NCBI RefSeq assembly: GCF_040675875.1
Contig: NZ_JBEGII010000001.1
Span: 186,001-250,000, forward strand
DNA length: 64,000 nt
Direction of reading: 5' to 3'
From: Microbacterium sp. LWO12-1.2
Lineage (GTDB): Bacteria; Actinomycetota; Actinomycetes; Actinomycetales; Microbacteriaceae
Below, piece after piece: positions 1 through 8,528 of the stretch. The notes under the pieces are model-generated. The model saw nothing but the letters and a program-made list of their open reading frames with translations, was not told the origin of the DNA and searched no databases. How positions within the stretch are numbered: the first letter of the stretch is position 1; every line of letters begins with the position of its first letter. The position numbers were made by a program, and so were the translations under genes.

Positions 1-300
1 AGCTTCGTCGAGGATGTGAGCGAGAGTCCGGGTGAACCCGGCGAACTTCGCCTGGTCGTCGAAGTAGGCTTCCTCGTCCTGGTAGGGCTGGCGTTCTGAC
101 AACCACGACATCCATGTCTCGAACGTGATCCCGTCAGCGTCGAACTTCGGAATGAAGGCCGACCCGAGCATGCCAAGCCTGTCGGCGGCTCGACTGCCTA
201 ACTCATCGGTGACCGGCATCTCGGAGGATACCGCTCGGGAGAACCCCGCACCGAGGACGTAAACGGTGCGGGGCTTACGCGTGAGGACTACCTGCGTCAT
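1..300 (-). CDS. SIR2-like domain protein, N-terminal part (runs off the left edge)
   Basis: The reverse strand is open from an ATG at 300 to the window edge (100 codons seen, no stop). The N-terminus reads RTVYVLGAGFSRAVS, the glycine-rich GAGFSxA nucleotide-binding motif of SIR2 and SIR2-like NADases, followed by SSEMPVTDEL as in many bacterial SIR2_2-type proteins. Such proteins bind or cleave NAD and several act in phage defence; that role here is inference. It is divergent from the gene at 361 with a short spacer. The C-terminal effector or partner domains lie outside the window. Confidence 0.6.
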   Translation of the reverse strand, partial: MTQVVLTRKPRTVYVLGAGFSRAVSSEMPVTDELGSRAADRLGMLGSAFIPKFDADGITFETWMSWLSERQPYQDEEAYFDDQAKFAGFTRTLAHILDEA

Positions 301-360
301 TCCCCCATCTTGGCGGACGCCACCGCTCTCAACAGAGCGGAGCCTGCTAGAACGGGGGAC

Positions 361-1146
361 ATGGCTGACAGTTCCACCGTCAATCCCGGCCTCGAGAAGT
401 ACGGGCGTGAACAATACGCCTCGCTGCGCCCGCGTATCCATGAGATGAGGTCACGTGCGCTGGCTGTGACGCTTGCCCCTGGAGGGCTGCTGGCGAGGGA
501 AGACGAGAAGACGTCCTACAGTCCGATTTCCCATCAGGTGTGTTTCCAGCTGCAGCTCGCCTCCGAACACCTGACTGCTCTGGATCAGCTCATCGAGGCG
601 CACGGTCTGCCCAACTACGCCGGCTACGTCCTCATCCGTGCAGCACTCGAAACCTCTGCCGCGGGGTATTGGCTTGTACAGCCGGGCGTGAGCAACCGTC
701 GAGTCCTGCGCGCCCTGCGAATGGCGTGGTGGGACCAACGTGACAGCGCCGAGTTCACTGTGGCGAGCGGCCATGCGGCAACGGACTGGGACCTTGAGCG
801 CCGTGCTCATCTCGACTTGTTGCGAAGTAAGGTGAAAGGACTTCACCAGGCAACCCTCGACCTTCCCCGGCTCAGTCACACGGACATGCTCACCGAGGTG
901 GGGCGCGGGCTCAAGATCACTCAGCAGCCGTCGCCCCTCCTCGCGTGGCGTCTGTGCAGCTCCCTTGCGCACGGAAACTCTGCTGCCGCGGTGATGGCGC
1001 TTCAGCATCGACAGATCCGAGAGACCGAACCCCACGTCCACAGCGCAACATCGAGCTGGGCGTTGGTGAGCGCTCTCGTTCGAACGTCCCTGGAGACGTT
1101 CGACGGAGCACTGGCCTTGTTCGAAGAGCGAGCCTCAGTGGTCTGA
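361..1146 (+). CDS. Hypothetical protein, possibly HEPN-like
   Basis: A 261-aa all-alpha-looking soluble protein that I do not recognise with certainty. The middle (ASEHLTALDQLIEAHG, YVLIRAALETSAAGYWL) and the C-terminal SSLAHGNSAA resemble the helical DUF5677/HEPN-like proteins that end in an AHG/SH motif, but this is a weak resemblance. ATG at 361 follows a G-rich stretch at 354-358 that is very close to the start, so the transcript may be leaderless; an upstream in-frame TTG at 310 is possible but has no better ribosome site. It is divergent from the SIR2-like gene, so the two may share a promoter region. Confidence 0.55.
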   Translation: MADSSTVNPGLEKYGREQYASLRPRIHEMRSRALAVTLAPGGLLAREDEKTSYSPISHQVCFQLQLASEHLTALDQLIEAHGLPNYAGYVLIRAALETSAAGYWLVQPGVSNRRVLRALRMAWWDQRDSAEFTVASGHAATDWDLERRAHLDLLRSKVKGLHQATLDLPRLSHTDMLTEVGRGLKITQQPSPLLAWRLCSSLAHGNSAAAVMALQHRQIRETEPHVHSATSSWALVSALVRTSLETFDGALALFEERASVV

Positions 1147-1224
1147 TGGTGTCTCCCTGCAGGCGAGGCACCTCCTACTCGAACCGGATCCTGCAGTCGA
1201 TGGGACGCGAGCGCGAGTCAAGAC

Positions 1225-1256
1225 GGCCGGGCTGAGACATCCGCCTCAGCCCGGCC
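1225..1256. terminator. Bidirectional hairpin terminator
   Basis: A perfect 12-bp stem (GGCCGGGCTGAG at 1225-1236 pairing with 1245-1256) with an 8-nt loop lies between the convergent genes ending at 1146 and 1265. Confidence 0.7.
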
Positions 1257-1264
1257 CCTGCCTC

Positions 1265-3064
1265 CTACAGCTCGCTCCAGATAAGAGTTGCCTCGGCCGC
1301 GAGCAGCGCGCCGCCAGCGGGCACCGGCAGCCACGTTCCTTCCTCGCCGCCGTGGCGGTTAGCGTCGACGAAGTCGACGGCGAGTTCGATGCGAGCTTCG
1401 CGGCTCAGGTTCTCCGTCTCGGGGTCATCGTTTAGGAAGTGCTGCGCCTGGGAGCGGAGGCTGGACAGCAGAGCATCGGCGACGGATTCGGCCAGTGCGT
1501 CGGTCGCGCGCGTGAACTCGACGACGGTTGCCGCGCCATCTGGGCGCCAGTCACAGGTGTCTTCGTCGTTGTCGACGTTCCAGTAGGCGCCGGCATCGTG
1601 AGGCTGGGTCTCGCGGCTCCATCGCGCCATACCTTCCTGGATGCGGGGGACGAGGAGCTGGTACATCGCGTACCACTCGTCCACCATCAGGCCGCGGCCT
1701 TCGTCGAGCGAGTGGTACAGCTCCCACTCGGTGATGAGCTGCGCGTTGGTCGCCGCGACGATGAGAGTGGTGAAGAAGCCGTGCGCGGTCTCGCCGGAGT
1801 ACCACCTAGTGGGCGGGGTGAGGGTGCGCTCTCGGTCCCGGAACGTCTTCTCGAACTGCGTGTTCGCGTAGCGGCCCTGGGTGAACGCCATCGACCATGC
1901 TGCCGACCCGTAGGCGTAGTCCTGTTCGTACTTGCTCGACTCCGACGACGGCGTGGCTACCTGGAACTTTCGGCGTGCATCCAGCAGCGCGTCACGGCGC
2001 TCCTCCAGCCGCTGCTGAACGTCAGCCGACAGGACACGGGACCCGTCCGCGCTCCGGTTGGCCTTTGAAGCCTCTCGGAAGTCGCTCATTGCCGTCCTCA
2101 GCGCGTCGGGCATGTCCTTCCGGTACCACGTCCCTTCGGCGAGGGCTGCTTCCTCGGACGCTGCGAGAACCTTTCCCTCGTGAAGCGGTGAGTACTCCAT
2201 CACGAGCTCCGCACCGTACTCCCGCAGTCGGCGCTGAACGAGGTCAGGATGGGCGTGCGGCAAGTAGGCGAGGTCACCCGTCACGCGCTGAACCTCCAGG
2301 TTGCCGTCCAGCAACTCGTTGATGAGCGTCGGCGCCGCATGGCCGAGGACGCCGGGTCGATGACCGACAACACCGACGACGATGTTGGGAACGGCCTCGG
2401 GGCGCAGAACGTCCGACGAGACAAGCGTGGCGACCTCAAACTCCCAGCCGTAGTCGACCCCGCCGTTGCGCGTGACGAAGCCCGCGTCCGGCTCCAGGGA
2501 CACGTGCTCCGAGCCGCTCATCTGCCGGTATCGGTTCGGGGCGACCCCGTCGACGCCGGCGGTGCGGAACACCGAGCCGAGCGCGACACTCATGCTGTCG
2601 TCCACCGAATCGGCGATGTCACGCTGCGCGCGCAGGATAGCGTTCGTGAACTCGACGAAACGCTCGCGCTTCCGCGCGCTTCCATCCGCCACGCTCTCGT
2701 CCATCCTGAGGTCCTGGAACTCGGACTTCGTCATCGGCTTGTCGCGCGGGGGCAACGGAAGAGGGTCCATGGCACCGAGCACCTGCTCGGTCAGCTCGCG
2801 CACGTCTTCTTCGGATGCTGCGTACTTGACGGGAGAAGTGCGAAGGACCCGGACCACGTTGCCCTCTGTCAGGGGGAGGCCGGTGAGTGCGGTGCCGAGC
2901 CAACCGGAAAGTACGTTGTGGATGTCGACGTCGCTGAGTTCGGGGTGCTGGCCGTCCTGGTCGAGCCAGTAGCGAACCTTCTCGGCAACGGCGGACTCGT
3001 CGATGATGAAGGACGCCTCCTGGAAGGCGTGAACCTCGGTGGACTGCTGGATGTTGGTGCTCAT
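1265..3064 (-). CDS. Diverged DDE-transposase-like protein (599 aa)
   Basis: A soluble 599-aa protein. From about residue 195 it follows, in order, the landmarks I recall from an actinobacterial transposase-like family usually annotated only as hypothetical: FVTRNGGVDYGWEFEVAT, then VVGVVGHRPG, GDLAYLPHAHPD (DRAY-like), YGAELVMEY, GTWYRKDMPDAL, KYEQDYAYGSAAW, NTQFEKTFRDRE and a final AATNAQL. The first two blocks would carry the first and second acidic residues of a DDE core. The N-terminal 190 residues are unrecognised. No terminal inverted repeats were found around it, so it may be a stranded or domesticated copy. The start at 3064 follows GAGGAAAC. The match is from memory and needs a profile search. 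Confidence 0.5.
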   Translation of the reverse strand: MSTNIQQSTEVHAFQEASFIIDESAVAEKVRYWLDQDGQHPELSDVDIHNVLSGWLGTALTGLPLTEGNVVRVLRTSPVKYAASEEDVRELTEQVLGAMDPLPLPPRDKPMTKSEFQDLRMDESVADGSARKRERFVEFTNAILRAQRDIADSVDDSMSVALGSVFRTAGVDGVAPNRYRQMSGSEHVSLEPDAGFVTRNGGVDYGWEFEVATLVSSDVLRPEAVPNIVVGVVGHRPGVLGHAAPTLINELLDGNLEVQRVTGDLAYLPHAHPDLVQRRLREYGAELVMEYSPLHEGKVLAASEEAALAEGTWYRKDMPDALRTAMSDFREASKANRSADGSRVLSADVQQRLEERRDALLDARRKFQVATPSSESSKYEQDYAYGSAAWSMAFTQGRYANTQFEKTFRDRERTLTPPTRWYSGETAHGFFTTLIVAATNAQLITEWELYHSLDEGRGLMVDEWYAMYQLLVPRIQEGMARWSRETQPHDAGAYWNVDNDEDTCDWRPDGAATVVEFTRATDALAESVADALLSSLRSQAQHFLNDDPETENLSREARIELAVDFVDANRHGGEEGTWLPVPAGGALLAAEATLIWSEL

Positions 3065-3347
3065 GTTTCCTCCTATACGGCTACGCCGTTCGCGCAGCTC
3101 TCGATGGGTACATGCGCGGTTCCCTGGCGCGGCATGCGTCAGCTAGCGGCCCTGGATGGAAGCCGCGGAAACACGGGTCCCTCAGGCGGTCGCTACCGGC
3201 CCCGGATTCAGCCGCTGCATGATCAACGCCTCACAGAACATGAGCGGCGGCACTATTCTCGGAAACACCTATCGCCAGCAGCGCATTCTCGAAGCGGATC
3301 CGTTCTACGTTCGACTGGTGCCCTGACCGCCTGGGAGGCCCGAGCTG
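3065..3347. other. Intergenic region with a possible 35-codon gene
   Basis: This 283-bp gap separates divergent genes. It holds one short plus-strand frame, 3219-3326 (ATG start, ends in ILEADPFYVRLVP), which may be chance. No clear promoter or operator is visible. Confidence 0.3.
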
Positions 3348-3839
3348 ATGGATCACGCAGCGGACAACGAGGTCGTGCGAATCGACTACAACGTCTTCGC
3401 GATCTCCGACTCGGGCCTTCCCGTGACGCCGTCCCCCCGTGAGCTCGCGGCAAGCTCTGGTCTCATCTGCACGCTCGACACAGGGGCGGTCATCGCAACA
3501 GGGATCGACATGGGCTACGTCAGAGTCGAGGTGCGCGCTCTCGACACCGAGCCTCGCCTGGAGGCCGTGAGCGAATGGGATGAGGTCGTAGACGCCTCTG
3601 TGTCCGCTCCCCTCGGCGACTTGCGAGTCGAAGCCATCCTGGGCGATGCTCCGTCACTTCCCACGCTGACGCCTTCAGGGCCCGGGACGTACCGGATACG
3701 CGTCTCCGTGCGAGGCCGCCGCGACCGCCTGAAGGGGGTTACCGATGACGTCGTTGAAAGCTACCTTCTCGAGGTCTGGCCGGCGCCGTCATCCCCCGAG
3801 GTCGTGCATCGACTCCACATGAACAGGTTCTCCGTCTAG
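3348..3839 (+). CDS. Hypothetical protein, actinobacterial
   Basis: A 163-aa soluble, acidic, beta-rich protein with no membrane segment. The C-terminal part (GPGTYRIRVSVRGRRD, then VESYLLEVWPAP) matches a common actinobacterial hypothetical family whose members end in a GxYRLRVxARGRD and YxLQxWPAP pattern; no function is known to me. ATG at 3348 follows GGGAGGCCCGAGCTG, a usable ribosome site. It stands alone between the transposase-like gene and the relic at 3897. Confidence 0.6.
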   Translation: MDHAADNEVVRIDYNVFAISDSGLPVTPSPRELAASSGLICTLDTGAVIATGIDMGYVRVEVRALDTEPRLEAVSEWDEVVDASVSAPLGDLRVEAILGDAPSLPTLTPSGPGTYRIRVSVRGRRDRLKGVTDDVVESYLLEVWPAPSSPEVVHRLHMNRFSV

Positions 3840-3896
3840 GACGGCCGGACCCAAAAGGGGCGCTCCCGCGTGCCAGGCAATCGATGGCATCCCGCC

Positions 3897-4110
3897 AACG
3901 CGTGATTTCGAGGCCTTACGTCGGCCCCCCGAGTGCCATCGGATCAGGGTTGGCCACCATCGGCTTGCCCGTCGCCCTCGGCGTCATCATGCGGGGACTC
4001 GGACTCAGTCATCCTCGCCGACTTCGCGCGGGTACTGAGCAGTCGAAGGCGGTGATCATCGCACTGCTCTGCTAGCTCGTGCTCCTCCTGGCGATCTGTC
4101 TCGGACTCGG
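3897..4110 (+). pseudogene. Relic of a BASS-family transporter gene (partial copy of 6707)
   Basis: About 214 bp closely match 6665-6882, covering the upstream region and the first 58 or so codons of the transporter at 6707. The relic reads GLATIGLPVALGVIM where the intact gene reads ALTTIGLPVALGIIM. The start ATG is ATC (3938-3940), an indel shifts the frame inside LTLADFARV, and CAG has become TAG at 4073-4075. The two copies flank the MFS/LacI pair in direct orientation. From 4111 to 4315 I see nothing I can assign. Confidence 0.85.
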
Positions 4111-4315
4111 TTCGAGCACGATGCGGCCGAGCTGGCCATTTGGCGGTTCGCGTGAAGATGCCGTGATGACACTCGGCAGTCAGCGGCTGCGTCGGCACTC
4201 GATGATCGACGCACGCGCCGGTCGTGACTCGATTCTGTCCGATGAGGCTGTCCTGGAGAGAACTGTCCCGCTGGTTCGTCGTCGTCACCCGTGAGGTCCA
4301 CCGTGGCGAGACGCT

Positions 4316-5488
4316 TCATCGCGTGGCCGCATGGTCATGCATCGACGCCACGTTTCGCATCCGGCGGACGACGAACGGTGCCAGAAGGGCGAAGGCCAGA
4401 CATAGTGCCGCCACCCCGACCATGGCGCCGCGGAGTCCGAAGGCACTGGAGAGGAAGCCGACGTATACCGGCCCCAGGATGAACCCGAGGTACGCGGTCG
4501 TCCCGACGACCGAGGTCACGCGGCCGCGCTTGTCCTCATCGATGTGGCGGGTGGCTTGACTGAGGAGGGTCGGGAACAGGACCGAGGTTCCGACCGAGGC
4601 GACAGCGAGCCCGCTCAGGGCGACCGCGAGGTTCGGTGCGATGGCGAGGATCAGTGTGCCGGCAACGGCAGTCACCGCGCCCCCGAGCAGGATGCTGGGC
4701 TCGGGGATGCGATGCGAGACCCCGACGGTGAAGCGAGTGGCTGCCGCGAAGAGTGCGAACGCGGCAGGCGCGAGCGACGCCATGAGAGGAGTAGCGTGCA
4801 GTTCGTCTGTCAGGAAGACGGCGCCCCAGCTTTGGTGCGCGTTCTCGGAGGCGAATCCGAGCGCACCGACAACGCCCACCATGAGGAGAGGCAAGAAGGC
4901 TGAGATCTTGCGATGCGGCGCTATCGTGTCCTGTCGGGTTGGACGCGTGGCTCGGGGCCCCGTGACGAAGACAATCACTCCGAGACCCGCGATCGCCAGA
5001 CCTGCCACGGCATATGTGATCACGAGGTCGGCGGTCACCGCTGTCAGCGCCCCGGCGCCGAGACTGCCCACGACCACGCAGGACGAGAACACGGCATGCG
5101 CAAGCGTGATCACTCGCCGCCCGGTCGCCTTTTCTGAGGCGCCGGCGAGAGCGTTCGCGGCCACATCGGCGGATCCTGATGTCGCTCCGACCAACAGCAT
5201 TCCTGCCGCGACACTGGCGATGTCGCGTCCGAACGCGGCCAGCGCAATGCCGGAGAGGGCCAGCATGATCAATGAGAACCCGGCGACGCGTGTGCCGAAT
5301 CGATCCACGGCCAGTCCTGTCAGCGCCATGGCTGGAACGGCGCCGATCCCCACGCAGAGAAGTGCCGCCCCCAATTGCGCGTTGGTCAACCCGCCGCCGT
5401 CGCGCAACCCGGGCAGGCTGGCGCCCCATATGCCCCAGAAGACGCCGAACGCGGCGAAGGCAAGGTAGGGGGGAGTGGGAGTTCGCAT
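4316..5488 (-). CDS. MFS transporter (YbjJ-like)
   Basis: A 390-aa protein with about 12 hydrophobic segments. The N-terminus (FAAFGVFWGIWGASLPGLRD) and the loop VDRFGTRVAG between helices 2 and 3 are those of the MFS group that includes E. coli YbjJ and fucose-permease-like proteins. The substrate cannot be read from the sequence. The chosen start is ATG at 5488; an in-frame ATG at 5506 is possible, and neither has a Shine-Dalgarno site, suggesting a leaderless mRNA. It is divergent from the LacI gene across a shared palindrome that overlaps the start, so the regulator probably controls it. Confidence 0.8.
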   Translation of the reverse strand: MRTPTPPYLAFAAFGVFWGIWGASLPGLRDGGGLTNAQLGAALLCVGIGAVPAMALTGLAVDRFGTRVAGFSLIMLALSGIALAAFGRDIASVAAGMLLVGATSGSADVAANALAGASEKATGRRVITLAHAVFSSCVVVGSLGAGALTAVTADLVITYAVAGLAIAGLGVIVFVTGPRATRPTRQDTIAPHRKISAFLPLLMVGVVGALGFASENAHQSWGAVFLTDELHATPLMASLAPAAFALFAAATRFTVGVSHRIPEPSILLGGAVTAVAGTLILAIAPNLAVALSGLAVASVGTSVLFPTLLSQATRHIDEDKRGRVTSVVGTTAYLGFILGPVYVGFLSSAFGLRGAMVGVAALCLAFALLAPFVVRRMRNVASMHDHAATR

Positions 5489-5508
5489 ATGTGTAACGAT
5501 ACACATAT
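5487..5508. promoter_or_regulatory. Operator palindrome between MFS and LacI genes
   Basis: ATATGTGTA (5487-5495) and TACACATAT (5500-5508) are perfect inverted copies separated by ACGA. The site sits on the start codon of the exporter gene and 12 bp upstream of the LacI-family gene, the expected place for a LacI operator. Binding is inferred. Confidence 0.7.
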
Positions 5509-5519
5509 AGACTGAGGGT

Positions 5520-6533
5520 GTGAAAAGTAGCCGAGTGACCATGCGGGATGTCGCGGCCGAGGCCGGTGTCGCGCCAATGACGGTGAGCTACACGTATACA
5601 CGTCCGGACCGGGTCGCAGAGGGTACCCGCGCGCGAGTGCTCGCGGCGGCGGGGCGACTCGGCTATCTGGGCCCTGACCCGGTGGCCAGGTCTCTCCGGA
5701 GCGGATCAACCGGAAGCTTGGGGGTCGTTCTGGGCGAGCACCTCAGCTATGCGTTCGAGGATCCCCAGGCATCTCGATTCCTCTCCGGGGTCTCGCACGT
5801 CTGTGTCGAGAACAAGTTCGGACTTGTCCTCATCCCGGCGATCGGCGCACCTGACGATGCGGATCGTGTTCGGGAGGCAGCCGTCGACGGCTTCGTGATG
5901 TGGACGACGGTCGACGGCGACCCCGTGCTCGACGCCGTGGCGGCAACGGGGCGTCCCGCCGCGATCCAGGGCGGGCCCGCTGTGGAGGGCATCATCTCCG
6001 TCTCCCCGGATGATCGAGCAGCGGCGCGGAGCATCGCGTCGTACGCACTCGAGACAGCGTCGTCACCGCTGATTCTGTCGTTCCCGCTGGCCAAGGATCG
6101 AGTCGGGGGTTTCACCCGAGGGCCAAGCACACGGGTGGACTACCCGGTGACCCGAGCGCGTCTGGAAGGGTTTCGCGACGCGCTCACGCAGGCCGGCCAC
6201 GAATGGGCTGATGTTCCTGTCGCGGTGGTTCCTCGCAATGGACGAGCCGAAGGCGCGTGGGCGGTCCGAGAAGCGATCGAACGCGTTCGACCTGACGTCG
6301 TCATCGCAATGAGCGATCAGCTGGCGGTTGGAGCGCGCGACACGCTGGGCGAGAACGCCCGTGTGACGGGATGGGACGATAGCCAGGACGCGGAGTCTGG
6401 TGGTTTCGCGAGTATCCGCCAGTCCATGTATGAACAGGGTATTGCGTGCGCACAGATCGCCGCGGGGCTCCGCGCCTCGGTAGCGCGCCCGCAATGGTCC
6501 CTGACCAAACGGTCTTCTTCGCGGCCGTTCTGA
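5520..6533 (+). CDS. LacI-family transcriptional regulator
   Basis: A 337-aa regulator of usual family length. The N-terminal helix-turn-helix reads VTMRDVAAEAGVAPMTVSY, followed by a hinge (GYLGPDPVARSLRSG) and a periplasmic-binding-protein-like ligand domain ending in WSLTKRSSSRP, the usual LacI tail. GTG at 5520 is the start; GAGG just before it is very close. It is divergent from the MFS gene at 5488 and probably represses it and itself. The ligand is unknown. Confidence 0.85.
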   Translation: MKSSRVTMRDVAAEAGVAPMTVSYTYTRPDRVAEGTRARVLAAAGRLGYLGPDPVARSLRSGSTGSLGVVLGEHLSYAFEDPQASRFLSGVSHVCVENKFGLVLIPAIGAPDDADRVREAAVDGFVMWTTVDGDPVLDAVAATGRPAAIQGGPAVEGIISVSPDDRAAARSIASYALETASSPLILSFPLAKDRVGGFTRGPSTRVDYPVTRARLEGFRDALTQAGHEWADVPVAVVPRNGRAEGAWAVREAIERVRPDVVIAMSDQLAVGARDTLGENARVTGWDDSQDAESGGFASIRQSMYEQGIACAQIAAGLRASVARPQWSLTKRSSSRPF

Positions 6534-6664
6534 AAGGTCGGTCGTTCGCGTAGGCGCCACCGATGTGAGGGCACTCATCCTGTGGCGCTGTCGGATGAAG
6601 GCTTATCCCCCTCGGGGCGAATCGATGAGGTGGATGGGATGAGCGCGCGGGAGCGGACCCCCCA

Positions 6665-6882
6665 AACGCGTGACACCGAGGCCCTGCGTCGGCCACACTG
6701 AGTGTCATGGGATCAGCGTTGACCACCATCGGATTGCCCGTCGCCCTCGGCATCATCATGCTGGGGCTCGGACTCAGCCTCACCCTCGCCGACTTCGCGC
6801 GGGTGCTGAAGCAGCCGAAGGCGGTGATCATCGCGCTGCTGTGCCAGCTGATCCTCCTCCCGGCGATCTGCTTCGGACTCGT
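6665..6882 (+). repeat. Direct repeat copy 2 (intact gene side)
   Basis: This segment matches the relic at 3897-4110 and includes the upstream region and first codons of the transporter gene at 6707. The two copies are about 2.77 kb apart. Confidence 0.8.
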
Positions 6883-7597
6883 GCTGGCGTTCCAGTTGCC
6901 GCCGGTGCTCGCGGTCGGCATGATGATGCTGGCCGCATCGCCCGGTGGCACGACCGCGAACCTCTACAGCCACCTGTTCCGCGGTGACATCGCCCTGAAC
7001 ATCTCGCTCACGGCCGTGAACTCGGTGATCGCGGTCATCACGCTCCCGCTCATCACGAACTTCGCGATCGCCTACTTCCAGCCGTTCGATGACCGCCTCG
7101 GTCTGCAGTGGTCGAAGACGCTCGAGGTGTTCGCGATCGTGCTGCTGCCGGTCGCGCTTGGCATGCTGATCCGCCGCTTCCGCCCCGGGTTCGCCGACGG
7201 CATGGACAAGCCGGTGCGCATCGCCTCGGTGATCATCCTGATCGTCGTGATCGCGGGGGCAGTCGCGTCGAACTGGTCGCTGCTGGTGGCGAACGTCGCG
7301 CAGCTCGCGCTCATCACCGTGCTCTTCTGCCTCATCAGTCTGACGGTCGGGTTCCTGGTGCCCAGAGCACTCCGCGTCGGACGGCGCCAGGCGATCGCGA
7401 CGTCGTTCGAGATCGGTATCCACAACGCCACGCTCGCGATCGTGATCGCCCAGTCCGTGCTCGGCTCCACAGAGCTGAGTCTGCCCGCCGCGGTCTACGG
7501 CGTGCTGATGTTCTTCATCGCGTTCGGCTTCGGGTTCCTCATCCGCGACAGGTCGGCGACGGTCGCGCTTCCGACGAAGGATGACGTCGACGCCTGA
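6707..7597 (+). CDS. Bile acid:sodium symporter (BASS) family protein
   Basis: A 296-aa inner-membrane protein with about nine or ten transmembrane segments. Hallmarks include GLGLSLTLADFARVLKQPKAV near the N-terminus and MMMLAASPGGTTANLYSHLFRGD, the conserved crossover region of the BASS/SBF fold. Members import sodium-coupled organic anions such as bile acids, pantoate or keto acids; the substrate here is unknown. The gene is alone, with the LacI gene upstream and the tetronate cluster downstream. A decayed copy of its 5' end lies at 3897. Confidence 0.85.
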   Translation: MGSALTTIGLPVALGIIMLGLGLSLTLADFARVLKQPKAVIIALLCQLILLPAICFGLVLAFQLPPVLAVGMMMLAASPGGTTANLYSHLFRGDIALNISLTAVNSVIAVITLPLITNFAIAYFQPFDDRLGLQWSKTLEVFAIVLLPVALGMLIRRFRPGFADGMDKPVRIASVIILIVVIAGAVASNWSLLVANVAQLALITVLFCLISLTVGFLVPRALRVGRRQAIATSFEIGIHNATLAIVIAQSVLGSTELSLPAAVYGVLMFFIAFGFGFLIRDRSATVALPTKDDVDA

Positions 7598-7665
7598 GTC
7601 GCGAGGACCCTCTCTCGCGCGGCGGGAGGACGTAGCCTTGATCGGTGTGCGTGCTCGCTTTCCCG

Positions 7666-7694
7666 TTGAAATAAAATAGTATTGCCAATACTAT
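7666..7694 (+). promoter_or_regulatory. Promoter with GntR-type operator for the rightward catabolic operon
   Basis: TTGAAA (7666-7671) and TACTAT (7689-7694) are spaced by 17 bp. The perfect palindrome ATAGTATTG-C-CAATACTAT (7676-7694) covers the spacer and the -10 box. The same half-site recurs at 18149-18169 in front of the opposing operon. It is the likely target of the FadR-type regulator at 18230. Confidence 0.75.
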
Positions 7695-7742
7695 GGTGGA
7701 GATGAGCGGGGCGGAGAGACCCCGACGCAGGGAAGGACGACG

Positions 7743-8528
7743 ATGACGACAGTTCTGTACACCGGAGGCGCCGGCCGCATGGGCAGGGTGATCCGGGAGG
7801 GTCTCGCCGGTCGATACGACCGCGTCGTGCTGTTCACGCGTCGCGCTCCTGAGGAGCCGTTGCACTCGGGGGAGGAGGTCGTCATCGGCGACCTCGCCGA
7901 TCTCGACGGTCTCACGAAGGCGGCGGCGGGGGTGGATGTCATCGTGCACCTCGGCGGCATCGCCGACGAGTCGACCTACGAGAGCATCCGTACGTCCAAC
8001 ATCGACGGCACGTACCACGTGTACGAAGCCGCCCGCCGGGCGGGTGTGCGCCGGGTCGTCTACGCGAGCTCGAACCATATCGTCGGTTTCCACGACGCGA
8101 CCGAGGTTCTCGACGAGAGCGCACCACTTCGGCCCGACACCTTCTACGGAGTGTCGAAGGCCTTCGGTGAGGCGCTTGCCAGCATGTACCACGACAAGTG
8201 GGGTGTCGAATCGGTGCTGTTGCGCATCGGCACCTTCCGCCCCGCGCCGGAGGACCAGCGTCAGCTCGCGCTGTGGCTGAGCTGGCGCGACGGCATCGAG
8301 CTCACGCGCTGCGCGATCGAGAGCGGCCCGGTCGGCTGCCAGGTCGTCTACGGCTGCTCGAACAACACCGGATCCTGGTGGAACGGCCAGGCCGGCTGGG
8401 ATGCGATCGGCTTCGTCCCGAAGGATGACGCAGCCGACCACGCCGAAGGAGTCGACCGCGACGCCCCGGCCCCGCGCTACCACGGCGGTGCTTTCACGGC
8501 ATCCGACTACGAAGGAGGCATCTGGTGA
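7743..8528 (+). CDS. NAD(P)-dependent epimerase/dehydratase, uronate-dehydrogenase-like
   Basis: A 261-aa short-chain-dehydrogenase-fold enzyme. It has the glycine-rich YTGGAGRMGR at residues 6-15 for NAD(P), a conserved SSNHIVGF and the catalytic YGVSK. This combination and the length are typical of uronate dehydrogenase-like proteins that oxidise an aldose or uronate at C1 to a lactone. First gene of the operon behind the palindromic promoter; it overlaps the next gene by 4 bp (GTGA). The exact substrate is not known; an acid-sugar or short aldose is plausible from context. Confidence 0.75.
   Translation: MTTVLYTGGAGRMGRVIREGLAGRYDRVVLFTRRAPEEPLHSGEEVVIGDLADLDGLTKAAAGVDVIVHLGGIADESTYESIRTSNIDGTYHVYEAARRAGVRRVVYASSNHIVGFHDATEVLDESAPLRPDTFYGVSKAFGEALASMYHDKWGVESVLLRIGTFRPAPEDQRQLALWLSWRDGIELTRCAIESGPVGCQVVYGCSNNTGSWWNGQAGWDAIGFVPKDDAADHAEGVDRDAPAPRYHGGAFTASDYEGGIW

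Noticed and set aside
4111..4315. A short plus-strand frame ending LSDEAVLERTVPLVRRRHP, similar to a LacI-type C-terminus.
   Set aside because: Too short and too weak to call; it could be a further relic, but I cannot support it.
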